A DNA stretch of 64,000 bases from JBPOFM01 sp051252455 (GCA_051252455.1 JBPOFM010000001.1:496001-560000); one strand, 5' to 3'; shown: positions 9,438 to 17,645, counted from the stretch's first letter. The notes: generated by a model from the letters alone, not told the origin. Numbers and translations are program-made.

Positions 9438-9917
9438 ATGAAAACGACATTGGAAGAAGCAAGAGAACAATCACATAAGGACACTGTAAACGTCTTACAG
9501 GGCATTATCGAAAAGAACTATGATGCAGAAAAGGGCTATAAAAAAGCTATGACAGATGCCAAAAATCCTGTTTTAAAAGGGTTTTTACAACAACAAGCTG
9601 CACAACGCAGTAGATTTGCAACAGCCATAGACCAAAAATTACGACAACTTGGTGAAGCTCCAAAAGAAAGCGGAAGTCTTACAGGCACTTTGCATCGTGC
9701 ATGGATCGATATCAAGAGTTCTGTCGCAGGAAATGACGATGAAGCAGTATTGGAAGAAGTCATAAGAGGCGAAAAAGCGAGTGTGGACGAATATCAGGAC
9801 GTCTTAAATAAGAATAAATATCTTGCACCTGATATTTCGCAAGAGTTGCAATCTCAATTGAATGATATTCAAGGTACCTTGAATAAAGTAAAGCGTCTTG
9901 AAGATATTCAATCATAA
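9438..9917 (+). CDS. PA2169/DUF2383-family four-helix-bundle protein
   Basis: A 159-aa all-helical cytoplasmic protein of the DUF2383 (PA2169) family, ferritin-like four-helix-bundle proteins often induced by stress. Typical features are DTVNVLQGIIEKNYDAEKGYKKAM near the N-terminus, RSRFATAIDQKLRQLG in the middle, HRAWIDIKSSVAGNDDEAVLEE, and the RGEKASVDEYQDVL helix. No complete di-iron ligand set is evident. It stands alone behind a long intergenic region and is closed by a strong terminator. The biochemical function of the family is not established; a general stress role is inferred from the family's usual company. Confidence 0.85.
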   Translation: MKTTLEEAREQSHKDTVNVLQGIIEKNYDAEKGYKKAMTDAKNPVLKGFLQQQAAQRSRFATAIDQKLRQLGEAPKESGSLTGTLHRAWIDIKSSVAGNDDEAVLEEVIRGEKASVDEYQDVLNKNKYLAPDISQELQSQLNDIQGTLNKVKRLEDIQS

Positions 9918-9942
9918 GACACTAGAATTTTTATATTGAAAG

Positions 9943-9974
9943 ACCCTTTAGAATTTCTAAAGGGTTTTTTTTTT
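9943..9974. terminator. Intrinsic terminator
   Basis: The stem ACCCTTTAG (9943-9951) with CTAAAGGGT (9957-9965) has a 5-nt loop and is followed by ten T residues. It ends the DUF2383 gene. The stop of the leftward DUF3095 remnant lies inside it. Confidence 0.9.
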
Positions 9975-10845
9975 ATTTTTCAGAAAAGAGGCAGCATTGC
10001 TATAACCACCTTGTGTACCATCGACAAAATGTACATGATTTTCCTCTCGATCCTCTACATAACACGACATGATAGATGCGTGTGTAGCGTGCATCCCGTA
10101 TAGAATCTCTTTATCATCTTCCAATGTGTCGAGCAACATTTTCAGTTGGCTGATTTCTTTTTCTGTTCCGGAAAACACCGTATTGATGGAACCATCAATT
10201 ATTATCGTATCAGATAACTGGGTTACTTTGAATAAATAATCTTTTCCATCCTTGAAAAATTTAAAATAGTATTTACAAAAATAGGTAATGAGCCAATTTT
10301 GGACCAAATAACTTCTGTCCAATTTCCCCAATCGCTGTCGAATTTTTCTGTGCTCATCTTTGTTATGGTGTTTTTCAATTGTCATAAATAGACTAGATTT
10401 TTAAGTGACCAACTTGTAAAGTTAAATTCAAATTCAGAAAAATTCGACTGCGATAGGTGTCTAAGACTTCGATTAGCTTTTGAACAGCCGAAGATGGAAC
10501 AAGAAAGGTTGCCCCATTTCCTCTAAAAAAATAGGGGATTTTGATGGTTTTGTCAATTGTTTTTATGGTGTTAAGCACAGCAATAATATATCCTGTCGCC
10601 GCTAAATTAATGTCATTGTACACGCCCTGACTTGTGCTGTTTTCTTTAGTCACAATTTCCTCAATTGGTTTTTTGATCTCTGTAAAAAACACATACCAAT
10701 CGGCAGGTGCCATAACAAAGGAGTGTTGATTATTGAGCAGTTCCCTGATTGGAATACTCTGTGTCATCAAGCCTTCGTAAAAATAAGTACTATCCTTCAA
10801 AGCAAAATTTTTTTTGGGGTAAAAATTCTTCGGTACAAGATACAA
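9957..10845 (-). pseudogene. Decayed DUF3095 gene in two frames
   Basis: Two minus-strand frames, 10393-10845 (150 aa) and 9957-10385 (142 aa), match the beginning and the end of DUF3095 proteins, normally one chain of about 380 aa with a class III cyclase-like fold. The first fragment covers the N-terminal domain up to the LxVGH strand, then hits TAG. The second, in another frame, covers the C-terminus, ending HVHFVDGTQGGYS. Roughly 90-130 residues of the middle are missing. Key residues have also decayed: the usual TDIKxST reads TEIKKPI and the GGDGA loop reads RGNGA. Deletion plus frameshift plus motif loss points to a pseudogene. Two separately expressed small proteins are possible but less likely. 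Confidence 0.72.
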
Positions 10846-11023
10846 TTAATGTTTAATTTTGGAACCTGAAATCGGGTAGTAAGACTTGATTTTCATATAA
10901 AATAACACCTGTTTGGATTCCTTTGTGGGCATTACTCTGGGCACTATTTGTAATTAAATAGGCAATTAAATGACTTTCTCTATTAAAAATAAACAACTAT
11001 ATTCGTATTCAAAATCTCACTTT

Positions 11024-11584
11024 ATGAAAATCTTCGTTAAATTCGATTTTACCCGAACTTGCACAAGAGTGATAGAACAAACATTAGCAGAGCTTAATGT
11101 GAAATATCATATGTCTAGCTTTGGAGAGATTGAGTTTTTGGAAGACTTGACGAAAGACCAAATGGAATCCTTTCATCTTGCATTGGATGATTATGGTATA
11201 GAAATTATTGAAAACCAGAAAATCATTTTGGTACAAAAAATCAAGGATACCATAACTGATATGATTTTTAATGAAGATAATACTGTTAGTGTTAAAAGTT
11301 CAGTATATCTAGCCGATAAATTAGGCCATAGTTACGGGTATCTGTCTAATTTATTCTCTGAAGTTACGTATACGTCCATTGAAAATTTCATTATCCTCCA
11401 GAAGATTGAACATACCAAATCGCTCATAACCAATACCGATTTGTCTCTTACAGAAATTGCGTTTAAACTTAATTACTCTAGTGTTGCCCACTTAAGTACC
11501 CAATTTAAAAATACCACAGGAATTACACCAACAGCATTTCAACGAATTATTGCTAAACGCCGGGATTTGGCCAACAACTCTTAA
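11024..11584 (+). CDS. Small AraC-family regulator with ferredoxin-like N-terminal domain
   Basis: A 186-aa transcription regulator. Residues 1-75 resemble the short alpha/beta (HMA-like) domain found in a flavobacterial group of small AraC proteins, with MKIFVKFDFTRTC, FGEIEFLEDL and the following LVQKIKDTITDMI helix. The C-terminal AraC helix-turn-helix spans about 95-180: YLADKLGHSYGYLSNLFSE as the first unit and SLTEIAFKLNYSSVAHLSTQFK with GITPTAFQ as the second. An in-frame ATG exists at 10970, but the start at 11024 matches the family's N-terminus. The stop is only 12 nt before the next response regulator, so it is probably co-transcribed with that two-component pair. The target genes are unknown. 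Confidence 0.82.
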   Translation: MKIFVKFDFTRTCTRVIEQTLAELNVKYHMSSFGEIEFLEDLTKDQMESFHLALDDYGIEIIENQKIILVQKIKDTITDMIFNEDNTVSVKSSVYLADKLGHSYGYLSNLFSEVTYTSIENFIILQKIEHTKSLITNTDLSLTEIAFKLNYSSVAHLSTQFKNTTGITPTAFQRIIAKRRDLANNS

Positions 11585-11596
11585 CAAAGCACGATT

Positions 11597-12043
11597 ATGC
11601 AAGAAGATTATACATATGTGATTTTGGCCGATGACGATGAAGACGACAGACTGTTCTTCACTGAGGCTTTTGATGAACTTAAAATCAGAACACGAGTGGA
11701 CACTTATAAAGATGGTGTCGAGCTTATGGACGCTTTGCACAGCCCAGAGTTACCGCTTCCCAATATTATCTTTTTAGATCTTAACATGCCTAAAAAATCA
11801 GGTTTTGAGTGTTTGGTGGATCTAAAAAAAGACAAAAAATTTGATTCCATTGCTATAGCAATCTATTCAACATCTGCTTCCGAAGAAGACATTGAAAATA
11901 CCTTCGTGAATGGTGCCAACATCTATATTAAAAAGCCAAATAATTTCAATGACCTCAAAAAGGTGTTGACAGAAATTGTAACTACAAATTGGCAATATCA
12001 GACGAACGGACTAAATCGGGACACCTTCCTTTTACGCCTATAA
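11597..12043 (+). CDS. Single-domain response regulator (Rcp1-like receiver), second copy
   Basis: A 148-aa stand-alone receiver paralogous to the one at 3135, with the same length and layout. ILADDDEDD supplies the acidic pocket, Asp61 in FLDLNMPKKSGFECLV is the phospho-acceptor, AIYSTSA carries the switch Ser/Thr and YIKKP the Lys. There is no output domain. The kinase start at 12046 follows its stop by 2 nt, so translation is probably coupled. The AraC gene lies 12 nt upstream, giving a regulator-receiver-kinase operon. Phosphorelay with the adjacent kinase is inferred from the gene order and the duplicated arrangement. Confidence 0.88.
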   Translation: MQEDYTYVILADDDEDDRLFFTEAFDELKIRTRVDTYKDGVELMDALHSPELPLPNIIFLDLNMPKKSGFECLVDLKKDKKFDSIAIAIYSTSASEEDIENTFVNGANIYIKKPNNFNDLKKVLTEIVTTNWQYQTNGLNRDTFLLRL

Positions 12044-12045
12044 AC

Positions 12046-13833
12046 ATGCCTATTAGGAGACTTTATAAATCAGAACGCTTTTTAAGAATCATATTCGGCG
12101 CCAGTTTATTTGTGGTACTATGTATGGGCGGATTGGCTTATAAATATATTCATGACCTTTCAGATTCGTTTAAAATGGTGGAACACACCTACGAAGTACA
12201 ATTACAACTTCAACATACACTTTCTACATTAAAAGATGCTGAAACTGGCGAGAGAGGTTTTTTAATTTCCAAAGACTCTATTTTTTTACTTCCCTATATT
12301 TCAAGTAAAGAATTGATGGAAGGAAACCTAGTTAAATTAACCTCCCTAACCTCTGATGATTCAAAGCAGCAAGAAAATATTGAGGAACTAAAAACGAAGA
12401 TTCAAAAGCGAATGGTTCTGTTGGAACAAGCAATGGAGATGTCAAAATACGATACCATATCAACCTCTGAATTCGCTAAAGTGCTAAAGGACGGAAGACA
12501 AACAATGATTAGTATTCGGTTCAAGGTCAATGAAATGATAAACTATGAGAACGAACTGTTAAAGGGCAGAAAAGCAAAAAGTACAGAAAGTCTTTCTAAC
12601 GCTCCTCTCCTAGTATATTACGTTTTGATATTTTCACTTTTGCTCTTATTACTGACCTATGCACAGATTAGCAAGAACTTAAAAATATTAAGAGATCAGA
12701 ACAATCGGCTTCAAACTTTTAAGGAATCTGTCACACAGTCCGAAATCGTCAGTAACTATGGTAATTGGATCTGGTATATTGATAGTAATACCTATGAATA
12801 TTCTGATAACGTCTATCGCTTATTAGGAGAACGACCACAATCTTTTGAGCCGAAGCTTGAAAATTTTATGGAATTTGTGCATCCAGAGGATGTTGTAAAA
12901 TTAAAAGAGCAAGTAGCTCAAATGATGGTTGAAGAAAACTTACCCTTCATTTATTACAGAATTATTCAAAAAAACGGTAAGATCAAGCATTTCAAAGGGT
13001 ATGCTAAAGTGGTTATCAATACCGATGGCGATAGGATGCTGTTGGGCACTATTGCAGATATAACTGAAGAGATGGACAACTTTAGGCTGATAGAAGAACG
13101 AAACCTAGAATTGGAACGCAACAACAAAGAGTTAGAATCTTTTAATTATGTTGCCAGTCATGATCTACAAGAACCACTGCGAAAAATCCAAACCTTTATT
13201 TCACGACTTGAAGACAAGGAAAGTGATAATTTTTCTGGTAACGGAAAGCTCTATGTAGAACGCATCAAATCTTCAGCCACCAGAATGCGTACGCTTATCG
13301 ATGATTTGTTACAATTTTCGCGCACCAATACTTCGGAAGATGTGATGGAAGTCACCAACATGAATCTACTTTTACAGTCGGCGAAACAGGATTTAGCGGA
13401 GATCATTAACTCAAAAAAAGCTAAAATAACAACCGACATTATGCCTCCGATGCGAGTTATTCCCTTTCAACTGAAGCAGCTCTTCCAAAATCTCATTAGC
13501 AATTCTCTAAAATACAGTCAAGAAAATGTGGCTCCCATCATCCATGTTGGGTATTCGAAAACTAAAATGAGTGACATTCCTGGCATTAAATCGACTACTT
13601 ACAAATTTTACCATACCATTTCCGTAACTGACAATGGCATCGGATTTGATCAGGATTATGCTGACAAAATTTTTGTTCTTTTCAGCAGATTGCATGCTAA
13701 AAATGAATACTCTGGAACTGGCATTGGTCTTTCCATTTGCAAAAAAATTGTTGAAAATCATCAGGGTTATATCTTTGCTAAAAGTGAACAAACCCACGGC
13801 GCCACTTTCACTATATACTTGCCATTTAATTAA
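12046..13833 (+). CDS. CHASE3-PAS sensor histidine kinase
   Basis: A 595-aa membrane kinase. A membrane helix at about residues 14-34 is followed by a periplasmic CHASE3 domain (LSTLKDAETGERGFLIS is its signature) and a second helix near 185-205. A PAS domain spans about 220-345 and a HisKA domain follows with His372 in ASHDLQEPLRK. The ATPase domain has NLISNSLKYS, DNGIGFDQ and GTGIGLSICK. An ATG at 11989 lies inside the preceding receiver gene; the start at 12046 is better because it directly follows that gene and keeps the first helix at the N-terminus. The catalytic core is closely related to that of the kinase at 3591. The CHASE3 ligand is unknown. Confidence 0.9.
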   Translation: MPIRRLYKSERFLRIIFGASLFVVLCMGGLAYKYIHDLSDSFKMVEHTYEVQLQLQHTLSTLKDAETGERGFLISKDSIFLLPYISSKELMEGNLVKLTSLTSDDSKQQENIEELKTKIQKRMVLLEQAMEMSKYDTISTSEFAKVLKDGRQTMISIRFKVNEMINYENELLKGRKAKSTESLSNAPLLVYYVLIFSLLLLLLTYAQISKNLKILRDQNNRLQTFKESVTQSEIVSNYGNWIWYIDSNTYEYSDNVYRLLGERPQSFEPKLENFMEFVHPEDVVKLKEQVAQMMVEENLPFIYYRIIQKNGKIKHFKGYAKVVINTDGDRMLLGTIADITEEMDNFRLIEERNLELERNNKELESFNYVASHDLQEPLRKIQTFISRLEDKESDNFSGNGKLYVERIKSSATRMRTLIDDLLQFSRTNTSEDVMEVTNMNLLLQSAKQDLAEIINSKKAKITTDIMPPMRVIPFQLKQLFQNLISNSLKYSQENVAPIIHVGYSKTKMSDIPGIKSTTYKFYHTISVTDNGIGFDQDYADKIFVLFSRLHAKNEYSGTGIGLSICKKIVENHQGYIFAKSEQTHGATFTIYLPFN

Positions 13834-14024
13834 TTCAAAAAGAATTAATCTGTTAGTCAAAGCTTTACTGAACCTTCTTAATATTATTTGTATAGAATGA
13901 GATCACCTGCTTCGAATTGCTTATTTCACTCAAGTTTAGATAAGACTCCTTCATTATAAGACTTCATCACAAAAGATCATAGCGGATTATCCACCAATGG
14001 AAGTTCTATAATCTATTAACGTAA
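13834..14024. other. Intergenic stretch
   Basis: A+T-rich DNA after the CHASE3 kinase. No clear terminator hairpin or reading frame was found. The promoter block of the next small gene begins at 14025. Confidence 0.4.
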
Positions 14025-14062
14025 TTGTGTAACGTGTAATTAAGATAATCTTAACATATTTG
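14025..14062 (+). promoter_or_regulatory. Promoter block A (TTGTGTAAC N21 CATATTTG)
   Basis: The upstream element TTGTGTAAC (14025-14033) lies exactly 30 bp, start to start, before the -7-like CATATTTG (14055-14062). The same spacing and similar sequence recur at 14481 and 15099. Between the elements sits the perfect palindrome TTAAGATAATCTTAA (14040-14054). The ATG follows 51 bases later. It is probably bound by a shared activator or an alternative sigma factor. Confidence 0.5.
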
Positions 14063-14112
14063 CAAATCATTCAAGTTCATGATAAAAATTGAATGAAGAA
14101 AAATAATAATAA

Positions 14113-14277
14113 ATGAATGAAGTAGTGCATTTAAAAACAATTTTATACACCGTCTCTGTACTTCTCATTTTCGCGTGGGCGATAGGTTTCTTTGTATATT
14201 CATTAAAACCTTCAGTGCATTTTCTCCTTATTTCCGCTGCTATTATAGGTATACTTGGCAACTTTAGAAAAAGTTAA
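14113..14277 (+). CDS. Small membrane protein, lmo0937/DUF5670-like (54 aa)
   Basis: A 54-aa frame starting MNEVVHLKTILYTVSVL. It consists almost wholly of two hydrophobic helices, about residues 9-28 and 35-50, and ends in GNFRKS. The arrangement helix, WAIGFF turn, second helix, short basic tail matches the small lmo0937-type (DUF5670) membrane proteins found widely in Bacteroidota, which are often stress-associated. It has its own promoter block, shared in form with the next two genes. The function is unknown. The evidence is the family-like shape, the clean start and the promoter. Confidence 0.65.
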   Translation: MNEVVHLKTILYTVSVLLIFAWAIGFFVYSLKPSVHFLLISAAIIGILGNFRKS

Positions 14278-14480
14278 TCAACTCTTTCGTAAGTTTTCAA
14301 CTATTACAATTTGATAATTCTGCACTTCCCTGGTGCCAATCCTTTAGACTTCGTAATTTTTCAATTCAGTTCGATAAAGGAGTAATAAATTCTTCAACTC
14401 TTGAGACATATATTTTCCAATTGAACGAAAATATTTCTTTTTCCTTAACGATTTACAAATCATATAACAGATAGCAAAAA
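14278..14480. other. Intergenic stretch
   Basis: A+T-rich DNA between two small genes. No reading frame or hairpin of note was seen. The next promoter block begins at 14481. Confidence 0.35.
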
Positions 14481-14518
14481 TTGTATAACATGAAAAGATG
14501 GTCTGTGTTGTTACTTTG
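14481..14518 (+). promoter_or_regulatory. Promoter block B (TTGTATAAC N21 TTACTTTG)
   Basis: TTGTATAAC (14481-14489) and TTACTTTG (14511-14518) are 30 bp apart, start to start, as in blocks A and C. Alignment with block C extends over about 69 bp (14459-14527 against 15077-15145), including a shared ATCATATAA and an AAAAGA core. The ATG follows 27 bases later. Confidence 0.55.
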
Positions 14519-14544
14519 TATTATCAATATTAAAAAACAGAATT

Positions 14545-15003
14545 ATGAAACCCTTATTACTCTTAACCGCATTATTTTTTACAGTTTTCACCTCACAATC
14601 ACAAGACATTGAAGGTACGTATGCCAACAAATGGATCGCAACTACAGGAGAGGGCATTGAATACACATTGACTTTAAACGATGATGGAAACTTTACATTT
14701 AACTATACAAGAATGTATATGGACACCGATTCAAACACAGAAGTAAAAGTGAATGGAACTTGGAACCTAGAAAACAACTTATTGGTCCTCAAAACTGAAA
14801 ATGATACTGAAGAGGACAATGGAATCGCATCGGGTTTAGATCTTAACAGAGCTCGATTTGTAAGCATTTCTCCAAGACATCCTAAATTTAACTTGGTTAA
14901 GCCAACCCTTAAATTTTATGAGTCTGATGTATTTTATGCTAAAGATATGGAACTTATAAAAATTGGATCGCCTGTCTCATCAGTTGAGGTTGAAAGCAGA
15001 TAA
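14545..15003 (+). CDS. Secreted lipocalin-like protein (paralogue of 41411)
   Basis: A 152-aa protein with a signal peptide, MKPLLLLTALFFTVFTSQSQ. The mature part is beta-rich: IEGTYANKW, LTLNDDGNFTFNY, VNGTWNLENNLLVLKTE, then LDLNRARFVSISPR and VKPTLKFYES. This alternation resembles lipocalin-like beta-barrel domains in which a GTW motif closes the first sheet. The second half aligns with the protein at 41411-41845 (shared LDLN, ARF, SPR, VK, KF and KI positions), so the two are paralogues. It is exported to the periplasm or beyond; the ligand is unknown. Promoter block B lies just upstream and a terminator follows. Confidence 0.7.
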   Translation: MKPLLLLTALFFTVFTSQSQDIEGTYANKWIATTGEGIEYTLTLNDDGNFTFNYTRMYMDTDSNTEVKVNGTWNLENNLLVLKTENDTEEDNGIASGLDLNRARFVSISPRHPKFNLVKPTLKFYESDVFYAKDMELIKIGSPVSSVEVESR

Positions 15004-15030
15004 TATAGTATACGATTAATAGCAATAAAG

Positions 15031-15065
15031 GAGGTTACAATATTTTTGTAGGCTCTTTTTTTTTT
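15031..15065 (+). terminator. Intrinsic terminator
   Basis: An imperfect stem of GAG plus TTACAA (15031-15040) with TTGTAG plus CTC (15046-15055) has a TATTT loop and one G-G mismatch. A run of about eleven T residues follows. It closes the secreted lipocalin-like gene. Confidence 0.65.
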
Positions 15066-15098
15066 CAAAACCTTTAATCATATAATAAAAGTCGAAAA

Positions 15099-15136
15099 TT
15101 ATGTAACTAAAAAAGACTGATTGAAGTGTTTCTTTG
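15099..15136 (+). promoter_or_regulatory. Promoter block C (TTATGTAAC N21 TTTCTTTG)
   Basis: TTATGTAAC (15099-15107) and TTTCTTTG (15129-15136) are again 30 bp apart. Flanking bases align closely with block B. The 39-aa reading frame begins 24 bases downstream. Confidence 0.55.
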
Positions 15137-15159
15137 TAAGACAACAAAAACCAAACATT

Positions 15160-15279
15160 ATGAAACCAATTCAAATTCAACCTTTAAAACAATATGCCAA
15201 AGTAGCCAGGACATTTCCAAAGTTTCTCGCTTCCAATACAAATTCAAGGATAGGCGCTATGGTTTCCAAGAAAAACTAG
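15160..15279 (+). CDS. Possible 39-aa basic peptide upstream of an AraC regulator
   Basis: A short frame starting MKPIQIQPLKQYAKVARTFP and ending MVSKKN, with about eight Lys/Arg and only one acidic-free polar stretch. It has no signal peptide. Support comes from position: it begins 24 bases after a promoter block whose two sister copies drive real genes, and it lies 49 bases before the AraC gene. It could be a small regulatory peptide, a leader peptide, or an untranslated leader that happens to be open. I recognise no family. Confidence 0.4.
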   Translation: MKPIQIQPLKQYAKVARTFPKFLASNTNSRIGAMVSKKN

Positions 15280-15328
15280 GATTCGCTTCTTAAGTCAATT
15301 TTTTCATTAACATTAAACTCTAAAGATC

Positions 15329-16342
15329 ATGATAACTATAACATCCAACATTAATGATATTCACTCGTTTTTTAAAACTTTAAAGACAGAGATTGGTGGA
15401 ACTTTGACCTCAAATTCTAATGAATACACCTTTCAATTAGATAGACAACTTGGAGATGGAAGTATCCGATCCATTAATTTAGAAGAAGGTATTTCAGTTC
15501 TGGAGTTTAGCCTTAATGTGAATCAGGATATACAAATTACGGTTGATTCACTCCTAGGAAGTCATGTCAATTTCATCTATTGTTCAAAAGGGAAATTATC
15601 GCATTCTTTCGAGAAGAATAATGATATTAATACCATAGAAACGTTTCAAACGAGTATCCTTACTAATATAGTTTCTTCCAATAACACGATCATTTTGGAG
15701 AAAGATGTACAAACTGTAGCAACAATGATTTCCGTCAATACGAAATTTGAAAGCGGCACAAATTGCGAATGGAATATGAATTTAAGAGACACATTTGTAA
15801 CCGACAAAACGGATGACTTCTTATATATAGGATCTTACAATCTAAAAATTGCTGAAAACATCAAGCAATTGCAAGAAATTAAACAAGAAGGTTTGGTGAG
15901 AGCTTTATTAATCAAAGGATTCGTGAATGTCATTTTGGCTTTAGAAATTGAACAGCACAATAGAGATATTGAAAATTCTGATTTGGCAACCACAAGTCTT
16001 ACCAAGTCGGAGATTATGGCCATACAAGAATTAACTGCTTTTATTGATAACTATCCCGATTTGGACCACAAAGTTGATAATTTAACTAGAAAGATTGGTA
16101 TTTCGGCAGCGAAACTTCAGGAAGGCTTTAAGTTCAAACATGGCTTAACGATATGTGAATATATCAGACACGTCCGATTGACAAAATCTGAAGAACTCAT
16201 TTCGAATACGGATTTGAACATATCGGAAATCGTTTATAGCCTTGGATTTTCGAGCAGAAGTTATTTCTCTAAAATATTTAAAGAACGCTTCGCATGTTCA
16301 CCAAGTGACTACAAGAAGAACAAATTGGTTCTTTCAGCATAA
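15329..16342 (+). CDS. AraC-family transcription regulator
   Basis: A 337-aa regulator. The first 230 residues are an alpha/beta sensor region I cannot assign, with a beta-rich, cupin-like first half. The C-terminal AraC domain at about 235-330 has two helix-turn-helix units: VDNLTRKIGISAAKLQEGFK with GLTICEYIRHVRL, and LNISEIVYSLGFSSRSYFSKIFKE with CSPSDYKK. It lies upstream of the catabolic locus at 17646, separated by one divergent gene, and is the nearest candidate to bind the AAAGTCACAC repeats there. It is probably transcribed from promoter block C together with the 39-aa frame. The assignment of targets is inference. Confidence 0.85.
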   Translation: MITITSNINDIHSFFKTLKTEIGGTLTSNSNEYTFQLDRQLGDGSIRSINLEEGISVLEFSLNVNQDIQITVDSLLGSHVNFIYCSKGKLSHSFEKNNDINTIETFQTSILTNIVSSNNTIILEKDVQTVATMISVNTKFESGTNCEWNMNLRDTFVTDKTDDFLYIGSYNLKIAENIKQLQEIKQEGLVRALLIKGFVNVILALEIEQHNRDIENSDLATTSLTKSEIMAIQELTAFIDNYPDLDHKVDNLTRKIGISAAKLQEGFKFKHGLTICEYIRHVRLTKSEELISNTDLNISEIVYSLGFSSRSYFSKIFKERFACSPSDYKKNKLVLSA

Positions 16343-16382
16343 ATAATGATATGTATTTCGAGGGATTAAAAATGCATTCTAT

Positions 16383-16414
16383 AAAAAGCTTCAATTTTAA
16401 ATTGGAGCTTTTCT
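16383..16414. terminator. Bidirectional intrinsic terminator
   Basis: AAAAGCTTCAAT (16384-16395) pairs with ATTGGAGCTTTT (16401-16412), with one G-T wobble and a 5-nt loop. A and T tracts on both sides allow it to end the AraC gene and the converging EcsC gene. Confidence 0.75.
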
Positions 16415-16470
16415 CATTTATGAACGTCTCGAAATACCACTTTTGAGATAATTGCTTCGCTTTTTGCTGG

Positions 16471-17319
16471 CTAAACCTTCACACCGTCATATAATGTTTT
16501 TACAATCTCTTTGCCATAGGTCCGCTCCAAGCGACGAATAGTAAAATGTGCCGTTGCCATTTTCTGAAAATGGTCCACAAAGATATAGTTGATCGTCCCT
16601 CCAGTGGCAGCACCAACCACTGGGACCACCTGTGCCAAGAACTTTTCCGAAAGAAGAATACTGAAGCGAGCAGCAATCTTGGACACAAAACCAGTAAGAG
16701 ACTTTGACCCTACAGAACTTGCACTAACCACCAATCCATCCAAAATACTTTTAACACCAGACGATGTTACCTTCTGCAAAGAACTATTTAAAGCTGCACG
16801 TGTGGTGTAATAACTGGTTTCTAAACTGTCATCATCTTTAGAAGCACCACCAAGAGCAAAAACTTCGAGACATGCCATTTGGCCTTCAAGACTGTAAATG
16901 TCTTCGCCTTCACTTCGAGCAATATCCATTATGGTACGCATGAGAAATTTAGTGGTAACGCTCAACTCTCCTACAAAAATAGCCGTCCCTAATCCTGTAG
17001 TTGAGCCAAAAAATCCACTGACTGCTCCAGTACCTGTCACAATACTTTTATATAAGTTTTTGGATGGCTTCTTGAACTGCTGTTTTTTATCAATCGTCAA
17101 TAAATTAGTTTTCACCACGCTCAACAAAATTGATTTTGTGGATGATTGAAGTTTCGTCAAAATTTTGGCGGGTAAAAACTTGATGGTCGTCTCTGCCACA
17201 GAGCCAACTGAATTGACAGCTTTAATTGCCAAACCTATATTCTCCATACTGTTTTTTGAGGCTTTTAAGGCGTTTAAATCTGATTCAGATAACTGATGGG
17301 GTATCACTTCGTTCTTCAT
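16471..17319 (-). CDS. EcsC-family protein
   Basis: A 282-aa protein of the EcsC family (PF12787). The family pattern shows in the Gly/Ala-rich hydrophobic middle (GTGAVSGFFGSTTGLGTAIF), the LAxVEVFALGG-like stretch at QMACLEVFALGGASKDDDS, and the end VVPVVGAATGGTINYIFVDHFQKMATAHFTIRRLE. No signal peptide is present; the hydrophobic glycine-rich segments suggest membrane association. The biochemical role of the family is poorly known. It is divergent from the sodium symporter gene at 17646, with the shared 326-bp region holding two AAAAGTCACACCT repeats, so it may be regulated with that locus. Confidence 0.82.
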   Translation of the reverse strand: MKNEVIPHQLSESDLNALKASKNSMENIGLAIKAVNSVGSVAETTIKFLPAKILTKLQSSTKSILLSVVKTNLLTIDKKQQFKKPSKNLYKSIVTGTGAVSGFFGSTTGLGTAIFVGELSVTTKFLMRTIMDIARSEGEDIYSLEGQMACLEVFALGGASKDDDSLETSYYTTRAALNSSLQKVTSSGVKSILDGLVVSASSVGSKSLTGFVSKIAARFSILLSEKFLAQVVPVVGAATGGTINYIFVDHFQKMATAHFTIRRLERTYGKEIVKTLYDGVKV

Positions 17320-17645
17320 AGGTGTAATCTATAAAATTTTCTTCTTTTCACCGCCTCATACCGCCTATATCTTTTGCTTTTTACTAGAATATGGATGCTT
17401 TTAGTGAACTTAAAGGAAATTTTGAGAAGCTTAAACTGGAACTCTTTCATAAGCGCCATGAGTCCAATTTTAAGAAAAACTCGGCATTTACATTTAATTA
17501 AAAGTCACACCTTTCAATTATATCGATATATTTGAATGTTTATTAATATATAAGTATAATTAATAAAAGTCACACCTATATAAATTCATTTAGTTGAACC
17601 TAAAACTATTTAAAGTTTGTTATTTGTTTTTAAAAATTTCTTGGA
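17320..17645. other. Divergent control region of the catabolic locus
   Basis: 326 bases between the EcsC gene (left) and the symporter gene (right). It is A+T rich with no plausible gene. Besides the two AAAAGTCACACCT repeats it contains the perfect palindrome TATATCGATATA (17519-17530). I could not identify a clear TTG/TANNTTTG pair. Confidence 0.5.
17500..17577. promoter_or_regulatory. Direct repeats AAAAGTCACACCT, upstream pair
   Basis: Two identical 13-bp copies lie at 17500-17512 and 17565-17577, in the same orientation and 65 bp apart (about six helical turns). The second is 68 bases before the symporter start. The same core recurs ahead of the TonB receptor at 23019 and 23097. Direct repeats of this kind suit an AraC-type dimer, and such a regulator is encoded at 15329. 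Confidence 0.6.

Noticed and set aside
11989..12045. Earlier start for the CHASE3 kinase overlapping the receiver gene
   Set aside because: The ATG at 12046, two bases after the receiver stop, gives a clean membrane-helix N-terminus.
15091..15107. AAAAGTC upstream of the AraC gene as a fifth AAAGTCACAC site
   Set aside because: Only the first seven bases agree; it is better explained as part of promoter block C.
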